Assembly (NCBI RefSeq): GCF_038007305.1
Contig: NZ_JBBOWV010000001.1
Span: 2,284,501-2,348,500, forward strand
Reading direction: 5' to 3'
DNA from: Solibacillus sp. FSL W7-1436
GTDB lineage: Bacteria; Bacillota; Bacilli; Bacillales_A; Planococcaceae
Length of the DNA: 64,000 nucleotides
The translations under genes and the position numbers were made by a program. Of the stretch, positions 38,540 through 48,670 are shown piece after piece (position 1 is the stretch's first letter; the number at the start of each line of letters is the position of its first letter). The notes under the pieces were generated by a model. The model saw only the letters and a list, made by a program, of their open reading frames with translations, made no database searches and was not told where the DNA came from.

Positions 38540-38896
38540 TTAAATACCGTATGCTGATAGCTCTCGGCGAACATCTGCCAGTACTTTTTCACATTCTTTT
38601 ACAAGATGTCCCGGGAATACCTCATCTGTGTATTCAACACCGTGTGGATAATAGTATTTTCCAATTGCAGGTTTGTTGATATTTAAAGTTGCATTATGTG
38701 CACCTACATCACCTGATACTGCATTACAAAAAACACGTAAATAAAAACGACCTTCACGTACATCATAGCAGCGGTCAAATGTCATTCGGTCATAGTCCCA
38801 AGCACCGTGGCACTCTAAACCGAATTTGCCCATTACTGTCGTTAAAACTTCTTGATCAACTTTAACATGTTCGAGTTGTGTGTTTTCAAAATACAT
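38540..38896 (-). CDS. YugN-like family protein
   Basis: 118-residue cytosolic protein resembling the YugN-like family (GAWDYDRMTFDRCYDVREGRFYLRV; YYYPHGVEY). The start at 38896 (MYFENTQ) is set by AGGGAGGA 9 bases upstream; the longer frame lacks a site. Function unknown. Family assignment is from memory of the pattern, moderately sure. Confidence 0.7.
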   Translation of the reverse strand: MYFENTQLEHVKVDQEVLTTVMGKFGLECHGAWDYDRMTFDRCYDVREGRFYLRVFCNAVSGDVGAHNATLNINKPAIGKYYYPHGVEYTDEVFPGHLVKECEKVLADVRRELSAYGI

Positions 38897-39044
38897 TTCT
38901 TTATCCTCCCTTTGCCTATCGTACATAAGTTTACGGTCAATTCTAATAATAGAACAAAATGGTAATTGATGCAATGACAACATTGTGTCATAGAGTCCAT
39001 AATTGGTATAATTATACTACCTAAAATAATGGTGGAGGATTTTA

Positions 39045-40094
39045 ATGAAAGTTTTATTTCGCATATTAATTATTGCAACTTGCATCGGGATTGTCGTTTA
39101 TTATTCAAATGAAGAGACCTCTCAAACGGAATTACTTGAAGGTCCGCCGAGTATTACGAAACCGGTAGTCGAACCCGAACCTGCCATACCGGCTGAACAG
39201 TATCTTCCACGACCTGCTACAGGTATTTCAACATTAATAGGAAAAACATCTAAGGAAGTATTGGAAACCTACAGTACTCCGAAGCGAATCGATCCATCGG
39301 AATATGGGTATGAATGGTGGATTTATGATACAGACAATGGACTGTTGATGGTGAGTATGAAGGAAGATCGAGTAAATCAGATTTATACAAATAATAGTAA
39401 ATTTGATATAGCACCGTTTATAATCGGAGAGCCATTGGACGATATTTACCGTTCGACAGTATTGGGGCAGGAAATAACGGTGGAGCTCGAGGATAATATT
39501 TATATTTTTGCAATGAATGAACAAGATTTACATAATCGTATTTTAGTAAAATATGAGAATCTGTATGCGCAATTATACATAGATGATGAAACGAACCAAT
39601 TATACAGTGTCCGTTTTCTGGATGGGGAAACACTCGTATTGCATAAGCCGTATGAAATGCAATTTATAGGGGAGCTTTATGAAGCGAGTACTCCTTCCAG
39701 CTATATACAAATTGATATTAATTTGGCGAACAGGAGACAGTTGACGGATTTGGCCAATTCCCTGCGTATGCAATATGGTTTGCCAGCCTTACTCCCTTCT
39801 GATACGCTCGCTTCGTTGGCGGATTATAATAGTGAACATATGTTTTTGGAAATGATGGATTCTCAAGTGACTGATGATGATTATAAGATTGAAGACCATT
39901 TGAATGAAATGCAGCAGAGTTATGAGCGGCGTGGTATCAATGTGGCAACAAACTATAAAGATGCCATAGAGGTAATTCATGGCTGGATGAACTCGAAAGA
40001 ACATCGGACATTGCTTACAGATGAGGAATTTACGCATATCGGTTCCGGGGCTTTCATGAATTACTATACACAGCTGTACGTGAAACAAAAATAA
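39045..40094 (+). CDS. ylbC: CAP-domain exported protein YlbC
   Basis: 349 residues. N-terminal signal or anchor (VLFRILIIATCIGIVVYY, 3-20), Pro/Glu-rich linker (30-60), CAP-associated N domain (about 60-205; GKTSKEVLETYSTPKRIDPSEYGYEWWIY) and a C-terminal CAP/SCP domain (about 225-349) with the cleft His/Glu residues (NSEHM, MNSKEHRTLL, FTHIGSGAF). Extracellular, role unknown. Matches B. subtilis YlbC in domain order and length. Confidence 0.88.
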   Translation: MKVLFRILIIATCIGIVVYYSNEETSQTELLEGPPSITKPVVEPEPAIPAEQYLPRPATGISTLIGKTSKEVLETYSTPKRIDPSEYGYEWWIYDTDNGLLMVSMKEDRVNQIYTNNSKFDIAPFIIGEPLDDIYRSTVLGQEITVELEDNIYIFAMNEQDLHNRILVKYENLYAQLYIDDETNQLYSVRFLDGETLVLHKPYEMQFIGELYEASTPSSYIQIDINLANRRQLTDLANSLRMQYGLPALLPSDTLASLADYNSEHMFLEMMDSQVTDDDYKIEDHLNEMQQSYERRGINVATNYKDAIEVIHGWMNSKEHRTLLTDEEFTHIGSGAFMNYYTQLYVKQK

Positions 40095-40110
40095 AAATAA
40101 ATTAAAAATT

Positions 40111-40139
40111 AACGCTGCGATATGTAGCGTTTTTTTTTT
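40111..40139 (+). terminator. Terminator of ylbC
   Basis: Short stem AACGCT/AGCGTT (40111-40116 with 40126-40131) followed by T9. Confidence 0.75.
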
Positions 40140-40170
40140 GTCTTCATAAAGTATGGTAAGGAGTGAAACT

Positions 40171-41652
40171 GTGCAAATTGGAGAATTGATCAAAGATTGG
40201 CCGTGCACTATGAAGGGCTCCATTAGAGTAGAAATAAAACGAGTGGAAGACGATGCGAACCTTATTCAGCCTGGAGATGCTTTTATCGCCAGGAAGGGAA
40301 AGAAATCGAATGGTATTTCGTATATTGATAGCGCTTTGGAAAAAGGCGCAGCAGCAATTGTGGTAGATGATGAAAATTACTTTAATGAAGCCGATTTACC
40401 TGTACCGATTATTTGGGTACCGAATTGTTTAAGTTTTATCGCCTATGCGAGTGCAAAAATTTATAATTTTCCCGCAGAAGCATTAACCGTGATTGCAGTA
40501 ACAGGCACAAACGGCAAAACAACTGTTACGCATTTTATCGGACAAATTTTAAACCAATTGGATCAGCGGACTATGGTAATCGGTACGAACGGTGTTTTTA
40601 TCGACCGTGAAAAATGTTATCCGGAAATGGAAGCATTGACAACATTACAGGCGAAAAATATTCAATTTTTGTTTAAAGAAGCAATCCGCCTTGATGTACC
40701 TTACGTTGTTCTGGAAGCTTCGTCCATTGGTCTGGAAAAACACCGTCTGGATCATTGCGATATTGATATCGGTATTTTCTTGAATGTAACAGAAGATCAT
40801 ATTGAAGACCATGGCAGTTTTGAACGCTACAAACTATCAAAGCAGATTTTATCGACCTTGGCGAAAAAAAATATTATCAACAGTGATGACAGTGTTTGTC
40901 GCTCCATTGGTTTAGCGACAAAAGGCAAGCGTATTTTTTTCGGCAAGGGAAGCCATGTCGACTACTTTTTCCAAACGCTTGTTGACGGACCGGCATCAAC
41001 TACTTGCTGTATTCAGCATAAAAAAGAGAAGCATATAGTAAACATCCCGTTAGTAGGTGACTATCAATGCAGCAACGTGCTTGCAGCGATAAGCTGTGTT
41101 GCACAACTTGGTTTTCCGCTAACTGATATATGCAAAACAGTCGTAAATCTAGTACTGCCTGAAGGCCGGTTTGAGCATGTGAAAAACCAGTTAGGATTAT
41201 CGATCGTCGTCGATTATGCCCATACACCGGATGCGATGAAAATGATTTTGCAAACTTTGAAAAAGCATACAAAGCGCAGGCTAATTGTCATGTTTAGCTG
41301 CGGTGGTAACCGAGACAAGGCAAAGCGTCCGAAAATGGGAATGATTGCCTCGATTTATGCGGACTATATAATTTTAACGACAGATAATGCGCGCGATGAA
41401 AACCCCCAGCAGATCAATAAACAGATCCGTGAAGGCTTCTCTTCCTCACAGGAGCATATTGAATGCCTCAACCGAAAAGAAGCGATTGAGCATGCACTTA
41501 ATTATGCGGAAGAAGGCGATACAATCGTACTTTTAGGAAAAGGTCATGAAAAAACACAGCAAATAGGAGACAAACAAAAATATTTTTCCGATTTAGTATT
41601 TGTTCGGGAAATGGTAAGACAATTGGAAAAACGCCGGTTGAACAATCATTGA
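40171..41652 (+). CDS. MurE-family UDP-MurNAc-tripeptide synthetase paralogue
   Basis: 493-residue Mur ligase. N domain (1-95), ATP-binding P-loop GTNGKTT (112-118), central ligase motifs (LEASSIGLEKHRLDH; NVTEDHIEDH), C-terminal domain with VDYAHTPDAM, TTDNARDENP (D405-R408) and GKGHE (456-460). Canonical meso-diaminopimelate ligases carry DNPR; here Pro is Ala but Arg and GKGHE are kept, whereas Lys-adding enzymes usually have DNPA and KGRE. So it resembles a DAP-type MurE, outside the division cluster. GTG start at 40171 has AAGGAG 7 bases upstream; an ATG 18 bp earlier overlaps that site. Substrate not proven. Confidence 0.82.
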   Translation: MQIGELIKDWPCTMKGSIRVEIKRVEDDANLIQPGDAFIARKGKKSNGISYIDSALEKGAAAIVVDDENYFNEADLPVPIIWVPNCLSFIAYASAKIYNFPAEALTVIAVTGTNGKTTVTHFIGQILNQLDQRTMVIGTNGVFIDREKCYPEMEALTTLQAKNIQFLFKEAIRLDVPYVVLEASSIGLEKHRLDHCDIDIGIFLNVTEDHIEDHGSFERYKLSKQILSTLAKKNIINSDDSVCRSIGLATKGKRIFFGKGSHVDYFFQTLVDGPASTTCCIQHKKEKHIVNIPLVGDYQCSNVLAAISCVAQLGFPLTDICKTVVNLVLPEGRFEHVKNQLGLSIVVDYAHTPDAMKMILQTLKKHTKRRLIVMFSCGGNRDKAKRPKMGMIASIYADYIILTTDNARDENPQQINKQIREGFSSSQEHIECLNRKEAIEHALNYAEEGDTIVLLGKGHEKTQQIGDKQKYFSDLVFVREMVRQLEKRRLNNH

Positions 41653-41676
41653 TTTTCCCTTCAATTCTGTTATGAT
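41649..41676 (+). promoter_or_regulatory. Promoter of ylbF (ricF)
   Basis: TTGATT (41649-41654), 16 bp, extended -10 TGTTATGAT (41668-41676), 25 bp before the ATG. Confidence 0.6.
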
Positions 41677-41700
41677 AAAGTGAGATTGGAGGAATAAACA

Positions 41701-42147
41701 ATGCTCATGACTTCTGATTGGGTTTTTATTTTAGATGAGGTCGATGAATTAAATGCGATGATCCTTTCCTCTGAGCAAGCCGAAAACCTTCGCCTTGCGA
41801 AAAAGGCAGTTTACGAGGATGCGGAATTAAGCGCACAGATTATGGCCTTTCAACGATTAAAAGACCAATATGAGGATGTACAACGCTTTGGCAAATATCA
41901 TCCTGATTACAATATAATTATGAAAAAAATTCGAACAGAAAAGCGTCTGATCGATATGAATGAACAAATTGCTGCACTTAAAGTAGCCGAAAATGATTTT
42001 CAGGATTTACTTGATGAAATCAGCCTGCTTATCGGCCATTCCGTTTCGGAAGCTGTAAAAGTTCCGGTAAGCAATCCGTTTTTTGCGAGCAGTTCTTCTT
42101 GCGGCAGCGGATGCGGTACAGGCGGCGGTTGTTCGTGTTCAGCTTAA
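41701..42147 (+). CDS. ylbF: RicF/YlbF, subunit of the RicAFT (Y-complex)
   Basis: 148 residues; helical YlbF/YmcA family domain (1-125) followed by a Cys-rich tail (SSCGSGCGTGGGCSCSA) that supplies ligands for the Fe-S clusters of the complex. With RicA and RicT it promotes RNase Y-dependent mRNA maturation, competence, biofilm formation and sporulation in B. subtilis. TGGAGG precedes the ATG. ylbD and ylbE, its upstream neighbours in B. subtilis, are absent. Confidence 0.92.
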   Translation: MLMTSDWVFILDEVDELNAMILSSEQAENLRLAKKAVYEDAELSAQIMAFQRLKDQYEDVQRFGKYHPDYNIIMKKIRTEKRLIDMNEQIAALKVAENDFQDLLDEISLLIGHSVSEAVKVPVSNPFFASSSSCGSGCGTGGGCSCSA

Positions 42148-42159
42148 TGTAATAAAAAA

Positions 42160-42230
42160 GGGGTTGGGACAGAATTAGTTCCAGTTTACGCAAAAAGAGA
42201 AATTGCACAATGCAATTTCTCTTTTTTGCG
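42160..42230 (+). terminator. GGGGTTGGGACA motif and hairpin after ylbF
   Basis: GGGGTTGGGACA (42160-42171) is followed by a 19-bp hairpin with one bulge (42189-42207 with 42211-42230) ending in T6. The mirror arrangement follows the GDPD gene on the other strand (44144-44072). Confidence 0.65.
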
Positions 42231-42258
42231 TTTTATAAAGAAAATATTGGAAGAGGTG

Positions 42259-43827
42259 TTATCCTCTTACCGCATACTTCCTTAAATTTGTGGCCATTAA
42301 TGCCAAACCTATTTCGTTAGTAACTTTCGATTTTCCACGAACAGAAAATCGACGGAAACACAAATTAGCCTTCAAGAATCCAAAAACTGGTTCCACGTCG
42401 ATTTTACGTCGACGATAAATGGCAGCCGTTTTTTCTTCTGAAAGCTTCACTCTTACTTCTTCTTTTTGTTTTTCCCATTTCTCATTAATCATGAGTCTAC
42501 GATTTTTACCTTCTGCAGCTTTTGTACATTTTGTACGGAAAGGACACCCTGTACATTCCTCACATTCATAGATTTTAAATTCTCGTTGGAAACCCGATTT
42601 ATCTGTACGAACAGAGTTATATTGGAATCGTAATCTCTTTTCATTTGGGCAAATGTAGACATCGTTTTCTTTCTCATACACCCAATTACTTGTCTTAAAA
42701 GGATCATTTTTATATTTTCGCTTCTGTTCGTTCAAGTATTGATTAAATGTAATGAGTGGAGTTCGTTTGCGTTTGTTAAGAATATCATGGTAATTCTGTT
42801 CACTGCCGTATCCGGCATCCGCTACAATATGTTTTGGTAACTCGAAATAATTTTCTTCAATTTGACTAAGAAATGGAATAAGTGTTTTCGTGTCTGTTGG
42901 ATTTGGAAATACATCGTACGCGAGTGTATATTGACCTTCTGTAGCGATTTGTACATTATACCCTGGCTTCAATTGGCCGTTTTGCATATAGTCATCTTTC
43001 ATCCGCATAAATGTTGCTTCATGATCCGTCTTTGAATAACTGTTACGTGTGCCAAACACTTCAAAATCTTTTTGGTATTTCTGCTTTCTTATGATCCAAT
43101 CATGTACTTGTTTGAGGATTTGCTTCGGTGTTTTTCGTTCGCTACGTAATCTTTTTCGCTCAATGACATCTTCAGAATGTTCTATTTTGCTTGTATAGTC
43201 GTCGACTACTTCTTCTAGGTGATGTGCTACTTGAGTTAACTCTTCTATCGATAACTGCTCATCACTTTCACGTTTGATTTCAGGAATAATTTGATGTTCC
43301 AATAACTCATCGTAAAGTTTATTTGATTTTTCTACGAGGTTGGTATGATGTTTTTCCACTGATTTTTTCCAAACAAATGTGAACTTATTGGCATTTGCCT
43401 CAATCTTTGTGCCATCGATAAAAATCGCTTCTTGATCGATGAGTTTTTCTTCAACTAGCTGACAGCGGAATTGTACAAAACATTGGCGAATGAGTTCCTT
43501 CATATTGGGATGTACACGAAAACGGTTAATAGTGCGATAACTTGGTTCATATCCTTGGGCAAGCCACATCATACGGATACTGTCTCTTGTCAGATCCTCT
43601 ATTTTTCTTCCTGAAAAAGTGGATTGTGTGTAACCGCATAAAATCAGCTTTAGCATCATACGTGGATGATATGATGGACAACCAGTATGGTGAATAAAAG
43701 GAGCGAAAGCTTCGTTCGGAATGCTTTCGACCAAATGATGGATAGAAAAGGCAATATCATTTTTATGTAACTTTACTTCTAAATCTAGCGGTAATATAAT
43801 TTGATTCATGTTATAATCTTTAAACAT
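42259..43827 (-). mobile_element. IS1182-family transposase, intact
   Basis: 522-residue DDE transposase, full length. N-terminal helix-turn-helix DUF772 region (HPRMMLKLILCGYTQSTFSGRKIEDL), first catalytic Asp in IFIDGTKIEANANKFTF, second in HIVADAGYGSEQNY, catalytic Glu in DVEPVFGFLK, and a Cys-rich zinc segment (CEECTGCPFRTKC). The frame is unbroken, so it may be active. I could not fix the IS ends: no convincing terminal repeats directly flank the gene. Inserted between ylbF and the GDPD gene. Confidence 0.9.
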
Positions 43828-43942
43828 AGGGACACTTCTTTCGTTTGAAATTTGGTTGTAGGATACTTAAATTTTAACAGAGAATGTCCTTTTTTCATGC
43901 CTGAAATTATGCAGAGATTTACTTGATATAGAAGAAAAATTA

Positions 43943-44046
43943 GTTGTTCGGAGTGAAGGCGGCGACTCCCAGGGGACAAGCACGTGGGAGAGACTACAGG
44001 CTCGAGCCGTGCCCCCAGGAAAGCGTCCGCCGTAACGGAGAACAAC
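43943..44046. repeat. Imperfect palindromic intergenic repeat, full-length copy
   Basis: 104-bp G+C-rich element beginning GTTGTTCGGAGTGAAGGCGG and ending CGGAGAACAAC, with inner stems such as GTGGGAG/CTCCCAGG and GGCTCGAGCC. From memory, this type (GGAGTGAAGGCGGCGACTCC…) is common between genes in Bacillaceae and Planococcaceae. A 42-bp internally deleted relative lies at 48671-48712. Confidence 0.75.
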
Positions 44047-44071
44047 GACTACATAGTAGACACATAATAAT

Positions 44072-44144
44072 AAAGCCGTTCAAACTTTACTCATCGTAAA
44101 ATTTGAACGGCTTTTGATTTTGAGGCGGGTTTTGTCCCACCCCC
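44072..44144 (-). terminator. Motif and terminator after the GDPD-fold gene
   Basis: On the minus strand GGGGGTGGGACA (44144-44133) is followed by an 18-bp hairpin with one mismatch (arms 44072-44090 and 44096-44114) and a TTATTATT tail. Confidence 0.75.
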
Positions 44145-44152
44145 TTTTATTG

Positions 44153-45061
44153 TTATTGCGATACTTTTTGGATGAGTACTTCTGCGATATCCGGACGGTT
44201 TGTCACGATGCCCATCGCGCCTTGGCGGATGACACGGTTCATTGTTACAAGATCATCGATGTCGCTGTAAATCGTCGGTACATTAAGTTCCGATAAGAAC
44301 TTAATGAAGCGCGGTGAATCATAATTGAAAACACCCTGCTTTAATGGAACGATGAACAAGTCTACTTTCGGATGATACAGATGGCCGAATTGGCTTGTAA
44401 ATGATGTCATTGCCTTTTTAATATCGCCTTCACCGGCACCAAGAGCGATGCGGTTTTGCGCGTATAAATTGAAGCGGTCGATTTGTTCGCTATAAGGACT
44501 TGTAACGATTACCTGGTATTGAATATTCAATTCTTCGATCAGGCGCCATAGTTTAGAAGGCATTAAGCTGCCTTCATATGTGTCAGGGCTATCCTGAATG
44601 TTAACGATAAATAGTTTATCCGGATATGTCTCGATTAATTCGCGTAATGTTACGGCTAGTATATGCTGTTCTCTGTAAGGGAAAGTACCTTCTAAATCTT
44701 CAAAGTTATAGCCAATATTGAGTTCTTTTAATTGTTCAAATGTAAAGTCTTTAACAAAGCCGGAGCCATTTGTTGTGCGGTCTACCGTTGCATCATGAAA
44801 AGCGATAATTTCTTCATCTTTTGAAAGGCGGACACTTACTGTAAAGCCATCCACACCGATTTCCGCTGCTCGTTCAAAAGCAAGTAACGAATTTTCAGGT
44901 GCCAGACCCGCGCCTCCATGTTGTGCGATAATAATTGGACGTTCAAATTGTAACGCTTCTTTTGATTCACGTTTTTGCGGCTTCGAAATCGCTTTTGTTC
45001 CTGCCCATGCCGCCGCACTAGCCGCCGCGATTGCTAAAGCTACTTTTGTTTTCTTACCCAT
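44153..45061 (-). CDS. GDPD-fold protein, probably catalytically impaired
   Basis: 302 residues. N-terminal Ala-rich signal anchor (7-25), then a glycerophosphodiester phosphodiesterase domain (about 40-300) with recognisable APENS (55-59), HDATVDRTTNGSG (89-101) and overall length. The expected HRG is HGG (48-50), and the metal-binding Glu-x-Asp of strand 2 (usually IELDV) is FTVSV, with Thr74 and Ser76 in place of Glu and Asp. GAGGAGG precedes the ATG. Role may be binding rather than hydrolysis; not deducible. Confidence 0.82.
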   Translation of the reverse strand: MGKKTKVALAIAAASAAAWAGTKAISKPQKRESKEALQFERPIIIAQHGGAGLAPENSLLAFERAAEIGVDGFTVSVRLSKDEEIIAFHDATVDRTTNGSGFVKDFTFEQLKELNIGYNFEDLEGTFPYREQHILAVTLRELIETYPDKLFIVNIQDSPDTYEGSLMPSKLWRLIEELNIQYQVIVTSPYSEQIDRFNLYAQNRIALGAGEGDIKKAMTSFTSQFGHLYHPKVDLFIVPLKQGVFNYDSPRFIKFLSELNVPTIYSDIDDLVTMNRVIRQGAMGIVTNRPDIAEVLIQKVSQ

Positions 45062-45208
45062 TAAATTCGTCCTCCTCTAACCGTACATTGTTTCGTTGAA
45101 AGCTATGTGCAATAAATGAGTTTTAAAAGCTTAAAATAGTATGAAGTGTATATCTCACTCTACTATTTTCCATTATAACGGAAAAGAAGTGGAACTGTCT
45201 AAACTCTG

Positions 45209-45237
45209 TTGCTAACAATTTGCACATTTGGTATGCT
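45209..45237 (+). promoter_or_regulatory. Candidate promoter of ylbG
   Basis: TTGCTA (45209-45214), 17 bp, extended -10 TGGTATGCT (45229-45237). Confidence 0.45.
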
Positions 45238-45337
45238 TTTAGTGAAAAAGACGGCTTGAAACTGAGGGAATTTACAGAAATTTGTTGCGTGATTAAGCTG
45301 AATATAAATTTTTTTATGAAGAAACGGGGAGTTTTCC

Positions 45338-45610
45338 ATGAATGAAAGACAAGGTTTAATTATATACGTTCATCAATTAAAACATGCGAAGTCGTTAAGA
45401 AAGTATGGTCACGTAAATTTCATCTCCAGAAGATTAAAATATGTTGTGATTTATTGTAATCGAGACGAAATCGAAACATTGAAAAATAAAATACAACGCC
45501 TTCCATTTGTGAAAGACGTTGTTGAATCATACCGTCCATTTGTTAAAAATGAATTCGAAAATGCAAAGCCGGATAAGGCAAAAGAGTATGACTATAAAAT
45601 AGGCCTATAA
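45338..45610 (+). CDS. ylbG: YlbG (UPF0298/DUF2129)
   Basis: 90-residue cytosolic protein with the family pattern GLIIYVHQLKHAKSLRKYGHVNFISRRLKYVVIY. Function unknown. In B. subtilis it sits between ylbF and rsmD, as here apart from the insertion. ATG preceded by ACGGGGAG. Confidence 0.93.
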   Translation: MNERQGLIIYVHQLKHAKSLRKYGHVNFISRRLKYVVIYCNRDEIETLKNKIQRLPFVKDVVESYRPFVKNEFENAKPDKAKEYDYKIGL

Positions 45611-45617
45611 TTTTTGC

Positions 45618-46007
45618 TTATTGCATCGGTGGTATGTAACGATTTAATCTTAAAATACCAATTAAGTATTGATAATACTGATTTTTTTCCGAAAAAACAG
45701 ATGAGTGTTTAATTTCAAGAATGTTTTCTTGCTGCTTAACATCTTGAATCGTTTGTTTAAATATCTCAATTCGCTTTGACAGTTTTTCCTCGCTATATGG
45801 AATCCCTTCGCGGCAAATATATATTGGCATGAATTTGCTTTCACCTGATGGTTTAAAAGCCACGGCTATTGAAGCGACTGAATTGCCATCATGAGTTGCG
45901 GTGAAAATAAATGCGTTATGGAATCGATGCTCATTTGTTTTGACCAGTTCGCAAAGCTCATATATATCGCCATAGCCTTGACCGAGTTCGATAAATTGTT
46001 GAATCAT
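45618..46007 (-). CDS. Conserved protein of unknown function, 129 residues
   Basis: Begins MIQQFIELGQGYGDIYELCEL; includes MPIYICREGIPY. A protein of this pattern is often annotated near ylbG-rsmD in Bacillales, without a known role. No membrane segment or catalytic motif. Start at 46007 has AAAGGAT 9 bases upstream; an in-frame GTG three codons earlier abuts that site. Convergent with ylbG. Confidence 0.7.
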   Translation of the reverse strand: MIQQFIELGQGYGDIYELCELVKTNEHRFHNAFIFTATHDGNSVASIAVAFKPSGESKFMPIYICREGIPYSEEKLSKRIEIFKQTIQDVKQQENILEIKHSSVFSEKNQYYQYLIGILRLNRYIPPMQ

Positions 46008-46059
46008 TTTTAGCACATCCTTTCTTTATAATAGTAACATGATGCAGGAGGTCAGGCAC

Positions 46060-47469
46060 TTGAAAATTGCCGTTAGTATTTTTTCATTTTTAATGATACT
46101 AATCGGAACTATACTTTTTATGCAGTTCCAAGTTTATTCGGATAATGTGGATTCGACAGAAAAAGGCTATCGTTATTCTCAGGAAATTGAAATTGTGTAC
46201 CGTGGCGAAAGCCTGGATATTCGTCAGCATTTCAAAAATTTGCCGAATGAAGAACTAACGATTGAATGGCCGAAAGCTTCCATTAATCCGGATTGTTTTA
46301 TAGAAAATGAACATAGCTGTGCACGTTTAAGTGAAGACTCCACGAAGTTTAAAGCGGGAGAAACACGGGCACAATCGATTTCCTATGTCATTCCGTTAAC
46401 GAACGGCTTACAGTCCCGGAAGCTGATGAAAAATGTTTTTGCTACATTAAAAAACGGTGATGTTCAATTCTCTACAGTGCATATATCCACTGGAAAAGAA
46501 CTAAATGGACAGTGGGTAACAGGTTTGCCGTTAATCGGAGAGCAAAATTTGTCACTGGTCAACTATTCGATGTTTAGCGGGGAAGGCCCGGTTAAAGATC
46601 TTTTTTGGCAAGATGGGGACTTTGCCCTGCAAAATGAAGTGGGCGTGGTTTCCATTTATTCAAGAACTCCTTTAAAAGCTGCATTTTATGAAAAGCTTGA
46701 AAAAGTCAATTTTTTAAGCAAGGATCATTTTGCAATAATTAATGGGACGAATATTGATGGTATAGACGGATTCCGTATGCTTTTTGTGCCAAATGCAACA
46801 GTGGCAAAGGTGCAGCAGAATGTACTGATTACTCAACTTGAAGCAACTTATGATTTTGGTGACAGTCCGTATTGGCTGAAAGAATTAATGGCATCATTTT
46901 TAACGGGTACAGTATTTGGCGGTGAGAAAACAAGGGAAGTCGCCGCAACAATTACCGCCCAATTAACAGACGCTCAGCTGACGGATTGGCAAGAGCGGTT
47001 ACAGGCATTGGAAGGCAAAAAGATTAGTGGAGAAATGCTCGACAAGGAGCTTTCTGAAGTATTGGGAGCTTCTACGAAATATATTTCAATGAATGCTCAA
47101 TCAGAAAAGTCCTATCCGTTCTTATATAATGACCCAAGAAATCTATATGTCAATTCGGAAAAGCAGCCCGCCGTTCAGGTTGTATTAAAAGACGGCGAAG
47201 TATTGTACGGGGCAGATTTGCTGCTGGAATCGATCGGGTATGATGTAAGTATAGGAGAACACGGGTATTATGTAGTAAGTGAAACACGCGAATTCCGATT
47301 CCCGAATGAACCTGGTTTTTATGTATTTAATCAGCGGCGCTATGATACGGTATCGTTGCCGGTTAAACAGGTTGCGGGTCAATATTTCATTGAGGAATCG
47401 TGGTTAAAGCGCCTGTTTATAGTTGAAATTGAAAAAACGGAAGACCGAATTGATATTACGGCTCCTTAA
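46060..47469 (+). CDS. Membrane-anchored extracellular protein with copper-amine-oxidase-N-like tail
   Basis: 469 residues. N-terminal anchor (AVSIFSFLMILIGTILFMQF), a large middle part with no family recognised (pattern WPKASINPDCFIENEHSCARL has two Cys, perhaps a disulfide), and a C-terminal segment (about 370-465; VVLKDGEVLYGADLLLESIG … GYYVVSETREF … YFIEESWLKRLF) resembling the stalk domain of Cu_amine_oxidN1. TTG start at 46060 has AGGAGG 8 bases upstream; an ATG 21 bp earlier precedes that site and follows a TATAAT at 46027. The gene lies 41 bp before rsmD. Confidence 0.7.
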   Translation: MKIAVSIFSFLMILIGTILFMQFQVYSDNVDSTEKGYRYSQEIEIVYRGESLDIRQHFKNLPNEELTIEWPKASINPDCFIENEHSCARLSEDSTKFKAGETRAQSISYVIPLTNGLQSRKLMKNVFATLKNGDVQFSTVHISTGKELNGQWVTGLPLIGEQNLSLVNYSMFSGEGPVKDLFWQDGDFALQNEVGVVSIYSRTPLKAAFYEKLEKVNFLSKDHFAIINGTNIDGIDGFRMLFVPNATVAKVQQNVLITQLEATYDFGDSPYWLKELMASFLTGTVFGGEKTREVAATITAQLTDAQLTDWQERLQALEGKKISGEMLDKELSEVLGASTKYISMNAQSEKSYPFLYNDPRNLYVNSEKQPAVQVVLKDGEVLYGADLLLESIGYDVSIGEHGYYVVSETREFRFPNEPGFYVFNQRRYDTVSLPVKQVAGQYFIEESWLKRLFIVEIEKTEDRIDITAP

Positions 47470-47510
47470 AAATTATGAACACGATTTAGTAGGAAAGTTT
47501 GGTGGAAATC

Positions 47511-48565
<1,055 letters not shown>

Positions 48566-48570
48566 AAAAG

Positions 48571-48611
48571 AGCTTCTGTGAAGGATAACCCCTTACACAG
48601 AAGCTTTTTTG
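48571..48611 (+). terminator. Terminator of rsmD-coaD
   Basis: AGCTTCTGTG/CACAGAAGCT (48571-48580 with 48596-48605), inner AAGG/CCTT, then TTTTTT. Confidence 0.9.
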
Positions 48612-48670
48612 GTATTCGCATAATTATTGTGGGATATATAGTTGCATAACACACCCTATATAAAACCGGA

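Noticed and set aside
42259-43827. Frameshifted or inactive transposase
   Set aside because: The 522-codon frame is continuous and all three acidic catalytic positions can be identified.
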